Assembly: GCF_016741875.1 (NCBI RefSeq)
Contig: NZ_JAERRF010000034.1
Location: forward strand, 1 to 64,000
Direction of reading: 5' to 3'
DNA: 64,000 nucleotides
From: Streptomyces coffeae
GTDB taxonomy: Bacteria > Actinomycetota > Actinomycetes > Streptomycetales > Streptomycetaceae
Made by a program: the position numbers and the translations under genes. How positions within the stretch are numbered: position 1 is the first letter of the stretch; each line of letters opens with the position of its first letter. Below the pieces are notes generated by a model. That model was not told the DNA's origin. It saw only the letters and a list, made by a program, of their open reading frames with translations, and did not search any database. Shown piece after piece: positions 34,346-42,383 of this stretch.

Positions 34346-34555
34346 GATGCCGCACCCCGCGGACATCAACGCATGGGGAGTGTGAAGTGAGCCACCATAG
34401 GGTTTACGTCAACAGGATCAGGGCAGGCGCGCGCCCGGAGCAAACCCGTTCAAAGATTCAACTATTGCAAGGGGCATGCGGTCCGATATCGCGTCGCTCC
34501 ACGACCCGCCGGCGGGGGTGGCGGGTCGTTTTTTGGTGCTATCTGAGAGGTGTAC
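34346..34555 (+). promoter_or_regulatory. Leader region of the betaine-import operon
   Basis: This 210-base gap between the divergent exonuclease and the ATPase gene holds the promoter and an intrinsic terminator only 22 bases before the GTG start (see 34501). No known riboswitch consensus was recognised. TTGCAA at 34465-34470 is a possible -35, without a good -10. Confidence 0.5.
34501..34534 (+). terminator. Intrinsic terminator within the leader of the betaine-import operon
   Basis: ACGACCCGCC (34501-34510) pairs perfectly with GGCGGGTCGT (34520-34529) and is followed by a run of six T (34529-34534). The next start codon is at 34556. A terminator with nothing but leader upstream implies attenuation control or read-through of an upstream transcript. 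Confidence 0.75.
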
Positions 34556-35704
34556 GTGTCCAAGCTGCGAGCTGAACGCCTGTACAAGGTGTTCGGCAGA
34601 CGACCTGATGAGGCGGTGGCGAAACTCGAGGGCGGCACCGACCGTGAGAACTTGCGCGCGGAGGGTACGACGGCGGCGGTCATCGACGCCTCCTTCGACG
34701 TCGAGGCGGGCCAGATCTTCGTCGTCATGGGTCTGTCCGGGTCCGGTAAGTCCACCCTGCTGCGGATGCTCAACGGACTGCTGGAGCCGACCGCGGGACG
34801 TGTCCACTTCGACGGCCACGATCTGACCGGACTGGAGCCGCGCGATCTGCGCCAGGTGCGCTCCCACAAGATCAGCATGGTCTTCCAGCACTTCGCCCTC
34901 TTCCCGCACCGCAGTGTGCTGGAGAACGCGGCCTACGGCCTGGAGGTCCAGGGCGTACCGCGCAAGGAGCGGTTCCAGCGCGCCACCGAGGCGCTGGAGC
35001 TGGTGGGCCTCGGCGGCTGGGAGAGCTCCTGGCCCGACGAGCTGTCCGGCGGTATGCAGCAGCGCGTCGGCCTCGCCCGCGCCCTGGCCACCGACGCCGA
35101 CCTGCTGCTGATGGACGAGTCCTTCAGCGCGCTGGACCCGCTGATCCGCCGCGATATGCAGGACCAGCTGCTCCAGCTCCAGAAGCGGCTCAAGAAGACG
35201 ATCGTCTTCATCACCCATGACCTCAACGAGGCCATGCGGCTCGGCGACCGCATCGCCGTCATGCGCGACGGCCGGATCGTCCAGATCGGCAGCGCCGAGG
35301 ACATCCTGGTCACCCCGGCCAACGACTACGTCGCCTCCTTCATCCAGGACGTCGACCGCAGCCGGGTGCTCACCGCCGGAGCGATCATGACCGACCCCGC
35401 CGAGGCGCTGGGTACCACCACCGACGACGGCACCACGCTCCGCACCGAGCGGGACGTCCTGGACGCGGCCCCGGCCACCGTCACCGAGGACACCCCGATC
35501 ATCGAGCTGTTCACCCCCTGCTCGCGCAGTGGCGTCGCGGTCGCCGTGACCGACGACAACGGCTCGCTCGTCGGTGTGGTCTCCCGTGCCCGGCTGCTGG
35601 CCGCCCTCGGCGAACCGGGCACCGGACCCGACGGCGCGAAGCCGACCTCCCCCGGTGAACCGGACGCGCCCGAGTCCGGGAAGAAGGTGATCGCCGATGC
35701 CTAG
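34556..35704 (+). CDS. Glycine betaine/proline ABC transporter ATPase (ProV/OpuAA type)
   Basis: A 382-residue ATPase driving osmoprotectant import. Walker A is GLSGSGKST, the Q-loop FQHFALFPHRS, the signature LSGGMQQRVGLARAL, Walker B LLLMDESFSALDPLIR and H-loop FITHDLNEA. The C-terminal 100 residues contain two CBS-like halves (VVSRARLLAALGEPG near the end) as in OpuAA, which sense ionic strength or c-di-AMP in relatives. GTG 34556 follows GAGAGG at 34545-34550. The stop overlaps the next gene start by 8 bases, so translation is coupled. Confidence 0.92.
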   Translation: MSKLRAERLYKVFGRRPDEAVAKLEGGTDRENLRAEGTTAAVIDASFDVEAGQIFVVMGLSGSGKSTLLRMLNGLLEPTAGRVHFDGHDLTGLEPRDLRQVRSHKISMVFQHFALFPHRSVLENAAYGLEVQGVPRKERFQRATEALELVGLGGWESSWPDELSGGMQQRVGLARALATDADLLLMDESFSALDPLIRRDMQDQLLQLQKRLKKTIVFITHDLNEAMRLGDRIAVMRDGRIVQIGSAEDILVTPANDYVASFIQDVDRSRVLTAGAIMTDPAEALGTTTDDGTTLRTERDVLDAAPATVTEDTPIIELFTPCSRSGVAVAVTDDNGSLVGVVSRARLLAALGEPGTGPDGAKPTSPGEPDAPESGKKVIADA

Positions 35705-38321
35705 GATTCCGCTCGGCGACTGGATCAATTCCGGCGTCAACTGGCTCCGCGACAACCTGAGCTGGTTCTTCGACTTCATCACCACGGTCGTGCAGGGCAT
35801 GTACGACGCGGTGAACTCGGTGCTCAGCGCCCCCGAGCCGCTGCTGCTGGCCGGCATCCTCGCGGTGCTCGCCTGGTGGCTGCGCGGGCTGCTGCCCGCC
35901 GTCCTCGCCTTCGCGGGATTCGCGCTCATCGATTCGATCCAGCTGTGGGACGAGGCGATGAACACCCTCGCCCTGGTGCTGGTCGCCGGTGTGATCACCA
36001 TCGTGTTCGCGGTGCCGCTGGGTATCTGGGCGTCCCGTAACCGCACCGTGAGCACGCTGATCCGCCCGGTGCTGGACTTCATGCAGACGATGCCCGCCTT
36101 CGTCTACCTGATCCCCGGCATCTTCTTCTTCGGCCTCGGGGTGGTCCCCGGTGTCGTCGCGACCGTCATCTTCTCGATGCCCCCGGGCGTCCGCATGACG
36201 GAACTGGGCATCCGCCAGGTGGATGCGGAGCTGGTCGAGGCGGCCGACGCCTTCGGCACTCATCCGCGCCGCACCCTGCTCCGCGTCCAGCTGCCGCTTG
36301 CCCTGCCCACCATCATGGCGGGCATCAACCAGGTGATCATGCTGGCGCTGTCCATGGTCGTCATCGCCGGTATGGTCGGCGCCGCGGGCCTCGGAGCCAC
36401 CGTCTTCCAGGCGATCAGCTCCGTCGACGTGGCGATGGGCTTCGAGGGCGGTATCGCGGTGGTCATTCTGGCCATGTACCTGGACCGGATGACGAGCGCG
36501 CTCAATCAGCGCGTTTCCCCGCTCGCCCGCCGCGCGCTGGCCAAGGAGCGGGCCAAGGGACTCAGGGGTGCGAAGGTGCTCCACTGGCGGCCCGCGACCT
36601 CGGTCGCCATGGTCGGCGTGGTCGTCCTGGCCCTGGTCGCCGGCGGGATGAAGATGTTCGGCGGCAACGACACCGGCCCCACCGTCTCCGCCAACGTCGG
36701 CAAGGGCCAGTCGGTCAACCTCGGCTACATCAACTGGGACGAGGGCATCGCCTCCACCTTCCTGTGGAAGGAGCTCCTGGAGCAGCGCGGCTTCAAGCCC
36801 AAGGTGCAGTCGTACGACGTCGGCGCCCTGTGGACCGGTATGGCCGCGGGCAACGTCGACCTGCAGACCGACGCCTGGCTGCCCGCCACCCACGCCACGT
36901 ACTGGTCGAAGTACAAGGACAAGCTGGAGAAACTCGGCTCCTGGTACGACAAGACCTCGCTGGAGGTCGCGGTGCCGTCGTACGTCAAGGGCGTGAAGTC
37001 CCTCGAGGACCTCACGAGCAAGTCCTCCACCTTCCAGAAGAAGATCATCGGCATTGAGCCCGGCGCCGGTGAGATGAAGCTGATGCAGGACAAGGTCATG
37101 CCGGGCTACGGCCTGAGCAAGGACTACACCCTGGTCAAGGGCTCCACCGCGGCCATGCTCTCGCAGCTGGACCGCTCCTACGCCAAGAAGGAGCCGATCG
37201 CGGTCACCCTGTGGTCCCCGCACTGGGCGTACGACAAGTACAAGCTCACCAAGCTGAAGGACCCCAAGGGCGCCTTCGGCAAGGGGGACCACATCGACAC
37301 CATCGCGCGCAAGGGCTTCTCCAAGGAGAACCCGCAGGTCGCGAAGTGGATGAAGCACTTCAAGCTGAGTGAGAAGCAGCTCACCAGCCTGGAGTCGGCG
37401 ATCCAGGACGCGGGCAAGGGCAACGAGCAGCAGGGCGTGCGCGCCTGGCTGAAGGAGAACCCGGGCATCGCCAACAAGCTCGCTCCGGTGCCCGGCGGTG
37501 GCGGCGACCAGAAGGGCAAGGACGCCGGTGCCGCGCCCAAGATCGGCTACTTCCCGTGGGACGAGGACATCGCCACCACCTACCTGTGGAAGAGCGTCCT
37601 GGAGCGGCGCGGCTACAAGCCCCAGATCAAGCAGTACGACGTCGGGTCGATGTTCACCGGCATGAGCACCGGACAGGTCGATGTCGAATTCGACGGCTGG
37701 CTGCCGGTCGCGCAGAAACCGTACTGGGACCGGTACAAGAAGAATCTCGTCGATGTCGGGGCGTGGTACGACAAGACCTCGCTGGAGATCGCGGTGCCTT
37801 CCTACGTCAAGGACGTGAAGTCCCTGGCGGACCTCAAGGGGAAGTCCGGGCTCTTCAAGGGCAGGATCGTCGGCATCGAGCCGGGCACCGGCGAGATGAA
37901 GCTGCTCAAGACCAAGGTCCTCAAGCAGTACGGCCTGGACAAGGAGTACGAGGTCACCAACGGCTCCTCCCCGGCGATGCTCGCGCAGCTCCAGCGCTCG
38001 TACGCCAAGAAGGAGCCGGTGGCCGTCGTCCTGTGGTCCCCGCACTGGGCGTACAACAAGTACAAGCTCACCAAGCTGGCGGACCCGCAGAAGGCGTTCG
38101 GGGCCAACAACCAGTTGCACACCCTCGCCAACAAGTCCTTCCCGCAGAAGTACCCGGAGTTCACCGGGTGGCTGAAGAAGTGGCACATGAGCGAGAAGGA
38201 GCTCGCGAGCCTCGAGGCGTCCGTGCAGGACGCGGGCAAGGGCAATGAGGAGAAGGGCGTCCAGAAGTGGATGGACGCCCACCCCGGCATCGTGGACAAG
38301 ATGGCGCCGGTGGCTTCCTGA
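35697..38321 (+). CDS. Betaine ABC permease fused to two tandem substrate-binding domains
   Basis: An 874-residue fusion. Residues about 1-300 form a ProW/OpuAB permease with the EAA loop ELVEAADAFGTHPRRTLLRVQLP. After a membrane anchor near 300-320 comes an OpuAC-type binding domain (about 340-590; GYINWDEGIAS, DAWLPATHATYW, LWSPHWAYDKY), a Gly-rich linker, and a second one (about 613-874; GYFPWDEDIATT, DGWLPVAQKPYW, LWSPHWAYNKY). Both keep the Trp residues that cage a quaternary ammonium, so both are probably active. It pairs with the upstream ATPase to take up glycine betaine or a relative under salt stress. Single fused receptors occur in Lactococcus OpuA; a tandem pair is uncommon. Overlaps the ATPase gene by 8 bases. 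Confidence 0.93.
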   Translation: MPRIPLGDWINSGVNWLRDNLSWFFDFITTVVQGMYDAVNSVLSAPEPLLLAGILAVLAWWLRGLLPAVLAFAGFALIDSIQLWDEAMNTLALVLVAGVITIVFAVPLGIWASRNRTVSTLIRPVLDFMQTMPAFVYLIPGIFFFGLGVVPGVVATVIFSMPPGVRMTELGIRQVDAELVEAADAFGTHPRRTLLRVQLPLALPTIMAGINQVIMLALSMVVIAGMVGAAGLGATVFQAISSVDVAMGFEGGIAVVILAMYLDRMTSALNQRVSPLARRALAKERAKGLRGAKVLHWRPATSVAMVGVVVLALVAGGMKMFGGNDTGPTVSANVGKGQSVNLGYINWDEGIASTFLWKELLEQRGFKPKVQSYDVGALWTGMAAGNVDLQTDAWLPATHATYWSKYKDKLEKLGSWYDKTSLEVAVPSYVKGVKSLEDLTSKSSTFQKKIIGIEPGAGEMKLMQDKVMPGYGLSKDYTLVKGSTAAMLSQLDRSYAKKEPIAVTLWSPHWAYDKYKLTKLKDPKGAFGKGDHIDTIARKGFSKENPQVAKWMKHFKLSEKQLTSLESAIQDAGKGNEQQGVRAWLKENPGIANKLAPVPGGGGDQKGKDAGAAPKIGYFPWDEDIATTYLWKSVLERRGYKPQIKQYDVGSMFTGMSTGQVDVEFDGWLPVAQKPYWDRYKKNLVDVGAWYDKTSLEIAVPSYVKDVKSLADLKGKSGLFKGRIVGIEPGTGEMKLLKTKVLKQYGLDKEYEVTNGSSPAMLAQLQRSYAKKEPVAVVLWSPHWAYNKYKLTKLADPQKAFGANNQLHTLANKSFPQKYPEFTGWLKKWHMSEKELASLEASVQDAGKGNEEKGVQKWMDAHPGIVDKMAPVAS

Positions 38322-38351
38322 CCCCACCGCGTCACCACCACGACCGCACAC

Positions 38352-38395
38352 CGCCGCGGTCCGGAGCATGCCGCTCCGGGCCGCGGCGGCGTTTT
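38352..38395 (+). terminator. Intrinsic terminator of the betaine-import operon
   Basis: CGCCGCGGTCCGGAGC (38352-38367) pairs with GCTCCGGGCCGCGGCG (38373-38388) with one G-T pair, followed by TTTT at 38392-38395. Confidence 0.85.
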
Positions 38396-38441
38396 CCCCC
38401 GGACGCGGGACCAAGTTGCCCGGGGCGGGGGGAAATTCGGA

Positions 38442-38469
38442 TGACGGCCCGGGGGAGCGCCCCTAGGGT
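38442..38469 (+). promoter_or_regulatory. Candidate promoter of the Y-RNA-like/TROVE leader
   Basis: TGACGG (38442-38447) and TAGGGT (38464-38469), 16 bases apart. Transcription would begin near 38476, before the first tRNA-like fold. Confidence 0.4.
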
Positions 38470-38499
38470 CGTACCCGTGAACGCACCTCCCGGTGCGAA

Positions 38500-38576
38500 G
38501 ACGACGGTTACTTCGGTCGATTTGGGTTCGATTCCTGAAACACTCCGCCGCGCGCGGAGTGGGAAACACCGTCGTC
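38500..38576 (+). ncRNA. Candidate Y RNA (YrlA-like) with tRNA T-arm mimic, upstream of TROVE gene
   Basis: A fold closed by a perfect 9-bp stem (GACGACGGT 38500-38508, ACCGTCGTC 38568-38576). Inside are a TTCG-capped mini-hairpin (near 38510-38517), then a T-arm: 6-bp stem TTTGGG/CCTGAA (38521-38526, 38534-38539, two G-T pairs) around a 7-base loop TTCGATT, which matches the universal tRNA T-loop TTCRANY, and a perfect 8-bp hairpin CACTCCGC/GCGGAGTG (38541-38548, 38554-38561). Bacterial Y RNAs of the YrlA type contain a tRNA-like part and are often encoded beside the Ro60-like gene they serve, here at 38736. It is not a real tRNA: no anticodon arm or CCA end is visible. Folding was done by eye. 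Confidence 0.55.
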
Positions 38577-38626
38577 GACTCTGATCTCGGGAGACGCGCG
38601 CACACCCGCGCCGGCGCCCGGTGCGC

Positions 38627-38666
38627 GGGCCGCGGTTACTTCCTTCCAAAGAAACCACCGCCGCCC
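38627..38666 (+). ncRNA. Second Y-RNA-like stem module upstream of TROVE gene
   Basis: GGGCCGCGGT (38627-38636) pairs with ACCGCCGCCC (38657-38666) except for one C-C mismatch. CGGTTACTTC occurs in this module (38633-38642) and in the first one (38505-38514), in both cases overlapping the 5' stem end, and TGATCTCGG follows each module (38582-38590 and 38672-38680). The shared pieces suggest a duplicated unit, possibly the protein-binding part. No T-arm is present here. It could alternatively be just leader structure of the mRNA. Confidence 0.35.
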
Positions 38667-38735
38667 ACCATTGATCTCGGGCGCCGCCGCCGGATCCGCG
38701 CGCGGTCTCCTCCTGTGCTCACTCGGGGGAGAAGC

Positions 38736-40340
38736 ATGAGCAAGTTCAACCGCGCCCAGCGGCGCGCCACCACGGCCACCACCTACGAGGGCGGCGCCGC
38801 CGTCACCCGGGACGCCAAGTCCGAGCTGGTGCTGCTCGCCGTGGTCAACATGGTCGGCGAGCGGACCTTCTACGAGTCCTCCGACGACCGCGACCACCGC
38901 TTCCGCGACCTGGTCCACGCCGTCGCCGTCGAGGACGCCGACTGGACGGCCCGCTTCATCACCTGGCTGCGCGCCGAGGCCCAGATGCGCAGCGCCTCGC
39001 TCGTCGCCGCCGCCGAGGCCGTCATGGCCCGCCTGGTGACCGGGCTGCACGGCGACAACCGCCGCATCGTGGACGCCGCGTGTCTGCGCGCCGACGAGCC
39101 CGGCGAACTGCTCGCCTACTGGATCGGCGCCTACGGCCGCGCCGTGCCCAAGCCGGTCAAGCGCGGCCTGGCGGACGCCGTCCGCCGCCTCTACACCGAG
39201 CGCGCCCTGCTGAAGTACGACACCGGAAGCCACGGCTTCCGCTTCGCGGACGTCCTGGAGCTGGTGCACGCCGCCCCGGATCCGGACAAGCCGTGGCAGG
39301 GCGAGCTGTTCCGGCACGCCCTCGACCGCCGCCACCAGAAGGACGCGGCGCCCCCGGTCTCGCTGCGGACGCTGCGCGCCCGCGCCCGGCTGATGGCGCT
39401 GCCGCGCTGGGAGCGCCGCGCGGTGCTGGAGCGGCCGGACGCCGCCGAGGCGCTGGCCGCCGCGGGCATGACCTGGGAGGCGACCGCGGGCTGGCTCCAG
39501 GGACCGATGGACGCGGTGGCCTGGCAGGCGGTGCTGCCGTCCATGGGGTACATGGCGCTGCTGCGGAACCTGCGCAACTTCGACCAGGCGGGCGGGACCG
39601 GACTGCCGGACGAGGTGGCCGAGACGATCGCGGCCCGGCTGGCCGACCCCGCCGAGGTCGCCCGCTCCCGCCAGTTCCCGTACCGCTTCCTGTCCGCCTA
39701 CCGGGCCGCGCCCTCGCTGCGCTGGGGCCACGCCCTGGACAAGGCGCTGACGGCCGCCACGGCGTCCGTGCCGAAGCTGCCCGGCCGCACCCTGGTGCTC
39801 GTGGACACCTCCGCCTCGATGCGGGGCACGGTCTCCGGCCGCTCCCAGGTGCGCCACGTGGACATCGGCGCGCTCTTCGCGGTGGCGCTGGCCCACCGCG
39901 GCTGCCAGGTGGACCTGGTGGGCTTCGCCACGGGCCACTTCACCCACCGGCTGACCCCGGGCGGTTCGGCGCTGCGCGGGATCGAGGAGTTCTGCGCACG
40001 GATCGGCGAGGTGGGCCACGGCACCGAACTGGCCGCGGCGCTGCGGAACACCTACCGCGACCACGACCGGGTGGTCGTCATCTCGGACATGCAGGCGATG
40101 CCGTTCGTCGACGGCGGCCGTTCCGCCCCGGCCTCGGAGGTCGTTCCGGCGCGGGTGCCGGTGTTCGGCGTCAACACCACCGGCTACGCGGCCTCGTCCA
40201 TCGACACCCGGCGGCCCAACCGGTACGAGATCGGCGGTTTCAGCGACAAGCTGTTCACCATGGTCGGGCTGCTGTCGGAGCGGGGCGGCGGTGGCCGGAC
40301 GGTCTGGCCGTGGGAGGAGCGGCAGGACACGGCGGCGTAG
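38736..40340 (+). CDS. rsr: TROVE domain RNA-binding protein (Ro60/Rsr orthologue)
   Basis: A 534-residue ring-shaped RNA-binding protein. The N-terminal TROVE region of HEAT-like helices (about 1-340; RDHRFRDLVHAVAVEDADWTAR, LRSLARARLMALPRWERRAV-like strings) is followed by a von Willebrand A domain with MIDAS residues in LVLVDTSASM (Asp357). Bacterial Rsr binds Y RNAs and channels misfolded RNA to exonucleases under stress. ATG 38736 follows GGGGGA; an upstream extension in frame would overlap the RNA folds and lacks conservation. The tRNA-like fold at 38500 and the shared leader suggest that the RNA and protein are made together. Some VWA-adjacent ends vary from the animal protein. Confidence 0.9.
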   Translation: MSKFNRAQRRATTATTYEGGAAVTRDAKSELVLLAVVNMVGERTFYESSDDRDHRFRDLVHAVAVEDADWTARFITWLRAEAQMRSASLVAAAEAVMARLVTGLHGDNRRIVDAACLRADEPGELLAYWIGAYGRAVPKPVKRGLADAVRRLYTERALLKYDTGSHGFRFADVLELVHAAPDPDKPWQGELFRHALDRRHQKDAAPPVSLRTLRARARLMALPRWERRAVLERPDAAEALAAAGMTWEATAGWLQGPMDAVAWQAVLPSMGYMALLRNLRNFDQAGGTGLPDEVAETIAARLADPAEVARSRQFPYRFLSAYRAAPSLRWGHALDKALTAATASVPKLPGRTLVLVDTSASMRGTVSGRSQVRHVDIGALFAVALAHRGCQVDLVGFATGHFTHRLTPGGSALRGIEEFCARIGEVGHGTELAAALRNTYRDHDRVVVISDMQAMPFVDGGRSAPASEVVPARVPVFGVNTTGYAASSIDTRRPNRYEIGGFSDKLFTMVGLLSERGGGGRTVWPWEERQDTAA

Positions 40341-40368
40341 CGGCGGACACACGCCGTACGGTGGAGCG

Positions 40369-41106
40369 ATGAGCCCTCGCACCCCCGTACGGCATGTGGT
40401 GTCCCTCGTGCCCTCGCTCACCGATGCGGTCGCCGCCACCGCGCCCGAGCTGCTGGCCGGGGTGACCGACTGGTGCACCCATCCGCCCGGCCTCGGCGCG
40501 GAGCGGATCGGCGGCACCAAGAACCCCGACACCGCCCGGATCGCCGCCCTCGCGCCGGACCTGGTCATCGCCAACGAGGAGGAGAACCGCGCCCCCGACC
40601 TCGACGCCCTGCGCGCCGCCGGCCTGACGGTGCTGGTCACCGAAGTGCGTACCCTGGACCAGGCGTTCGGCGAACTGGACCGGGTCCTGGTGCGCGGCTG
40701 CGGACTGCCGCGCCCCGGCTGGCTGGAGGAGGCCGAGGCCGCCTGGGCGGACGTAACGCCCACCGGGCCGGTGCGGCGCGCCGTCGTCCCGGTGTGGCGG
40801 CGGCCGTGGATGGTGCTGGGCCGGGACACCTTCGCCGGGGACGTCCTCGCCCGGCTGGGGGTGGGCCACCTCTACAGCGGCCACGACGAGCGCTATCCCC
40901 GTATCCCCCTCGACGAGTTGACGGCGCGGGGCGCGGATCTGGTGGTGCTGCCGGACGAGCCGTACCGCTTTACGGCCGAGGACGGGCCCGAGGCATTCCC
41001 CGGTCTGCCCGCGGCCCTGGTCAGCGGCCGTCATCTCACCTGGTACGGGCCCTCGCTGGCGGAGGCGCCCGCGGTGCTCAACGCGGCGCTGTCATCGGCA
41101 CGTTGA
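40369..41106 (+). CDS. Cobalamin-binding-type helical backbone metal receptor, no signal peptide
   Basis: A 245-residue BtuF-like protein: VVSLVPSLTDAVAATAPEL opens the first lobe, then WCTHPPGLGAERIGGTKNPD, LAPDLVIANEEENR, and RLGVGHLYSGHDERYPRI in the second lobe, with the long linking helix. Such proteins bind B12 or ferric siderophores for ABC importers. ATG 40369 is chosen with GGAG upstream; TACGGT lies just before and may be a -10. No signal peptide or lipobox is seen, so the protein seems cytosolic, which is unusual for a receptor. Its 3' end overlaps the convergent TDT transporter gene by 29 bases. Confidence 0.85.
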   Translation: MSPRTPVRHVVSLVPSLTDAVAATAPELLAGVTDWCTHPPGLGAERIGGTKNPDTARIAALAPDLVIANEEENRAPDLDALRAAGLTVLVTEVRTLDQAFGELDRVLVRGCGLPRPGWLEEAEAAWADVTPTGPVRRAVVPVWRRPWMVLGRDTFAGDVLARLGVGHLYSGHDERYPRIPLDELTARGADLVVLPDEPYRFTAEDGPEAFPGLPAALVSGRHLTWYGPSLAEAPAVLNAALSSAR

Positions 41107-42310
41107 GGCCGGGGCGGCCACTGGGCATGCCCGGTCCGTTGGATATCACCTGTCCGCCGGACGTGCTCTGTCCGCCGGACGTGCCGCTGGACGGCGGCGG
41201 CCCGAGCAGGGTGCCGCGGGCCAGACCCATCGCCGTACGTGTCCCCACCAGCGCCCACGCCGCCACCAGAAAGCCGTACAGCGCCACCGACAGCCAGCTG
41301 AACGCGTGCAGCCCGGTGTGGCGCGACAGCGCCGCCGCCCCCGTGACACAGGTGCCGACCGGGAAGGTGAAGCCCCACCACGTCATCGCGAACGGCATCC
41401 CGCGCCGGACCGCCCGCACCACCAGCGCCCCGGCCGGCGCCAGCCACAGCAGCGCGAACCCCATCACCGGCGCCCCGTAGGCCACCGAGGCGAACCGCGC
41501 GGCCGCCTCCGGGGCCCCGGTGTACCCCGCGGACCGCAGGGCGTCGGCCAGTGCGCCCGCGGCCGTCGTGGACTGGCCGAGCGGCCCGAGGACGAGGAAC
41601 AGCGTGGGTGTCTGCGCCGCCGGAAGCGGTCCGTGGCACACCAGCCGGGCGAAGACCAGCGGCAGCATGAGCAGCGTCGCCAGCAGACTCGCCCCCATCA
41701 GCGCGGCGCACGCCAGCAGCATGGCCTCCCGCCACTGCCCGGCGGGCAGATGGGGCACCAGGGGCGGGCCGAGCGCCGCCGACACCATCGGCGCCACCAC
41801 GGGCAGCAGCCACACCGGGGAGGCGTCCGCGGGGCCGATCCGGTGCCGGACCACCATCAGGTACGGGATCCCGGCCGCGACCACCAGGCCCAGCAGTGTC
41901 CCGGCCGTCCACAGCACCGCGTCCAGGGCGACCGCCGCGGTGACGCCGATGACATCCGCGCCGACCGTCAGCGTGCCGCCGCCGACCGCGAGCAGCGCCA
42001 TCGCCAGACAGCCGTAGAACGGCGCGACCGCCGGATCGAGCAGATGGGCACGGGCCCGGTCGCGGTGGCGGGCCCAGTGCACCGTACGGGCCGCCAGCAC
42101 GGCGGCCAGCATCAGCACCGACAGCCCCCACACCGGGCGGCAGACCTCCCGCAGCCCCGGAACGTCCACCGGCAGACCGGCGCCCGCACCGGCCACGATC
42201 GCGGTGCCCATCACCGTGGCGTACCAGTTGGGACCCAGATGGCGTACGGACGCCCGGGGGCGTCCGCCCACGGTGTCGGGGAGGGAGCGGGCAGACGTGA
42301 CAGTGACCAT
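41078..42310 (-). CDS. TDT-family transporter (TehA/SLAC1-like)
   Basis: A 410-residue membrane protein with about ten hydrophobic helices of the tellurite-resistance/dicarboxylate transporter family (C4-dicarboxylate or sulfite export, anion channels in relatives). Family hallmarks are LGPNWYATVMGTAIVA near the N-terminus and MTWWGFTFPVGTCVTG in a late helix. ATG 42310 is used; longer in-frame extensions overlap the LysR gene and are rejected. The C-terminus is a Gly/Ser-rich hydrophilic tail. It is divergent from the LysR gene at 42381, whose product most likely controls it. Confidence 0.88.
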   Translation of the reverse strand: MVTVTSARSLPDTVGGRPRASVRHLGPNWYATVMGTAIVAGAGAGLPVDVPGLREVCRPVWGLSVLMLAAVLAARTVHWARHRDRARAHLLDPAVAPFYGCLAMALLAVGGGTLTVGADVIGVTAAVALDAVLWTAGTLLGLVVAAGIPYLMVVRHRIGPADASPVWLLPVVAPMVSAALGPPLVPHLPAGQWREAMLLACAALMGASLLATLLMLPLVFARLVCHGPLPAAQTPTLFLVLGPLGQSTTAAGALADALRSAGYTGAPEAAARFASVAYGAPVMGFALLWLAPAGALVVRAVRRGMPFAMTWWGFTFPVGTCVTGAAALSRHTGLHAFSWLSVALYGFLVAAWALVGTRTAMGLARGTLLGPPPSSGTSGGQSTSGGQVISNGPGMPSGRPGLNVPMTAPR

Positions 42311-42358
42311 GACCGCAGCCTCGCGCGCGCCGCCCGCGGCCACCAGACACCGCCTTCC

Positions 42359-42383
42359 TATGAGGGCATAAACTGGCTTTATG
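42359..42383. promoter_or_regulatory. LysR-type operator with two overlapping inverted repeats
   Basis: CATAAA-CTGGC-TTTATG (42367-42383) is a perfect 6-5-6 palindrome containing the T-N11-A pattern, and TATG-AGGG-CATA (42359-42370) adjoins it. The first overlaps the LysR start codon (42381), consistent with autoregulation, and both lie in the divergent promoter region. Confidence 0.7.

Noticed and set aside
34346..34534. Leader of the betaine operon considered as a ydaO (c-di-AMP) or other known riboswitch
   Set aside because: None of the conserved core strings I know was found; only the terminator is supported.
35511..38414. A 967-codon open frame on the minus strand across the betaine permease fusion
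   Set aside because: It is the antisense shadow of a clear gene, an effect of high third-position GC; no ribosome site or recognisable protein.
38521..38539. T-arm upstream of rsr considered as part of a real tRNA gene
   Set aside because: No anticodon arm, D-arm or CCA end of the right geometry flank it; the T-arm is not next to the 3' acceptor strand.
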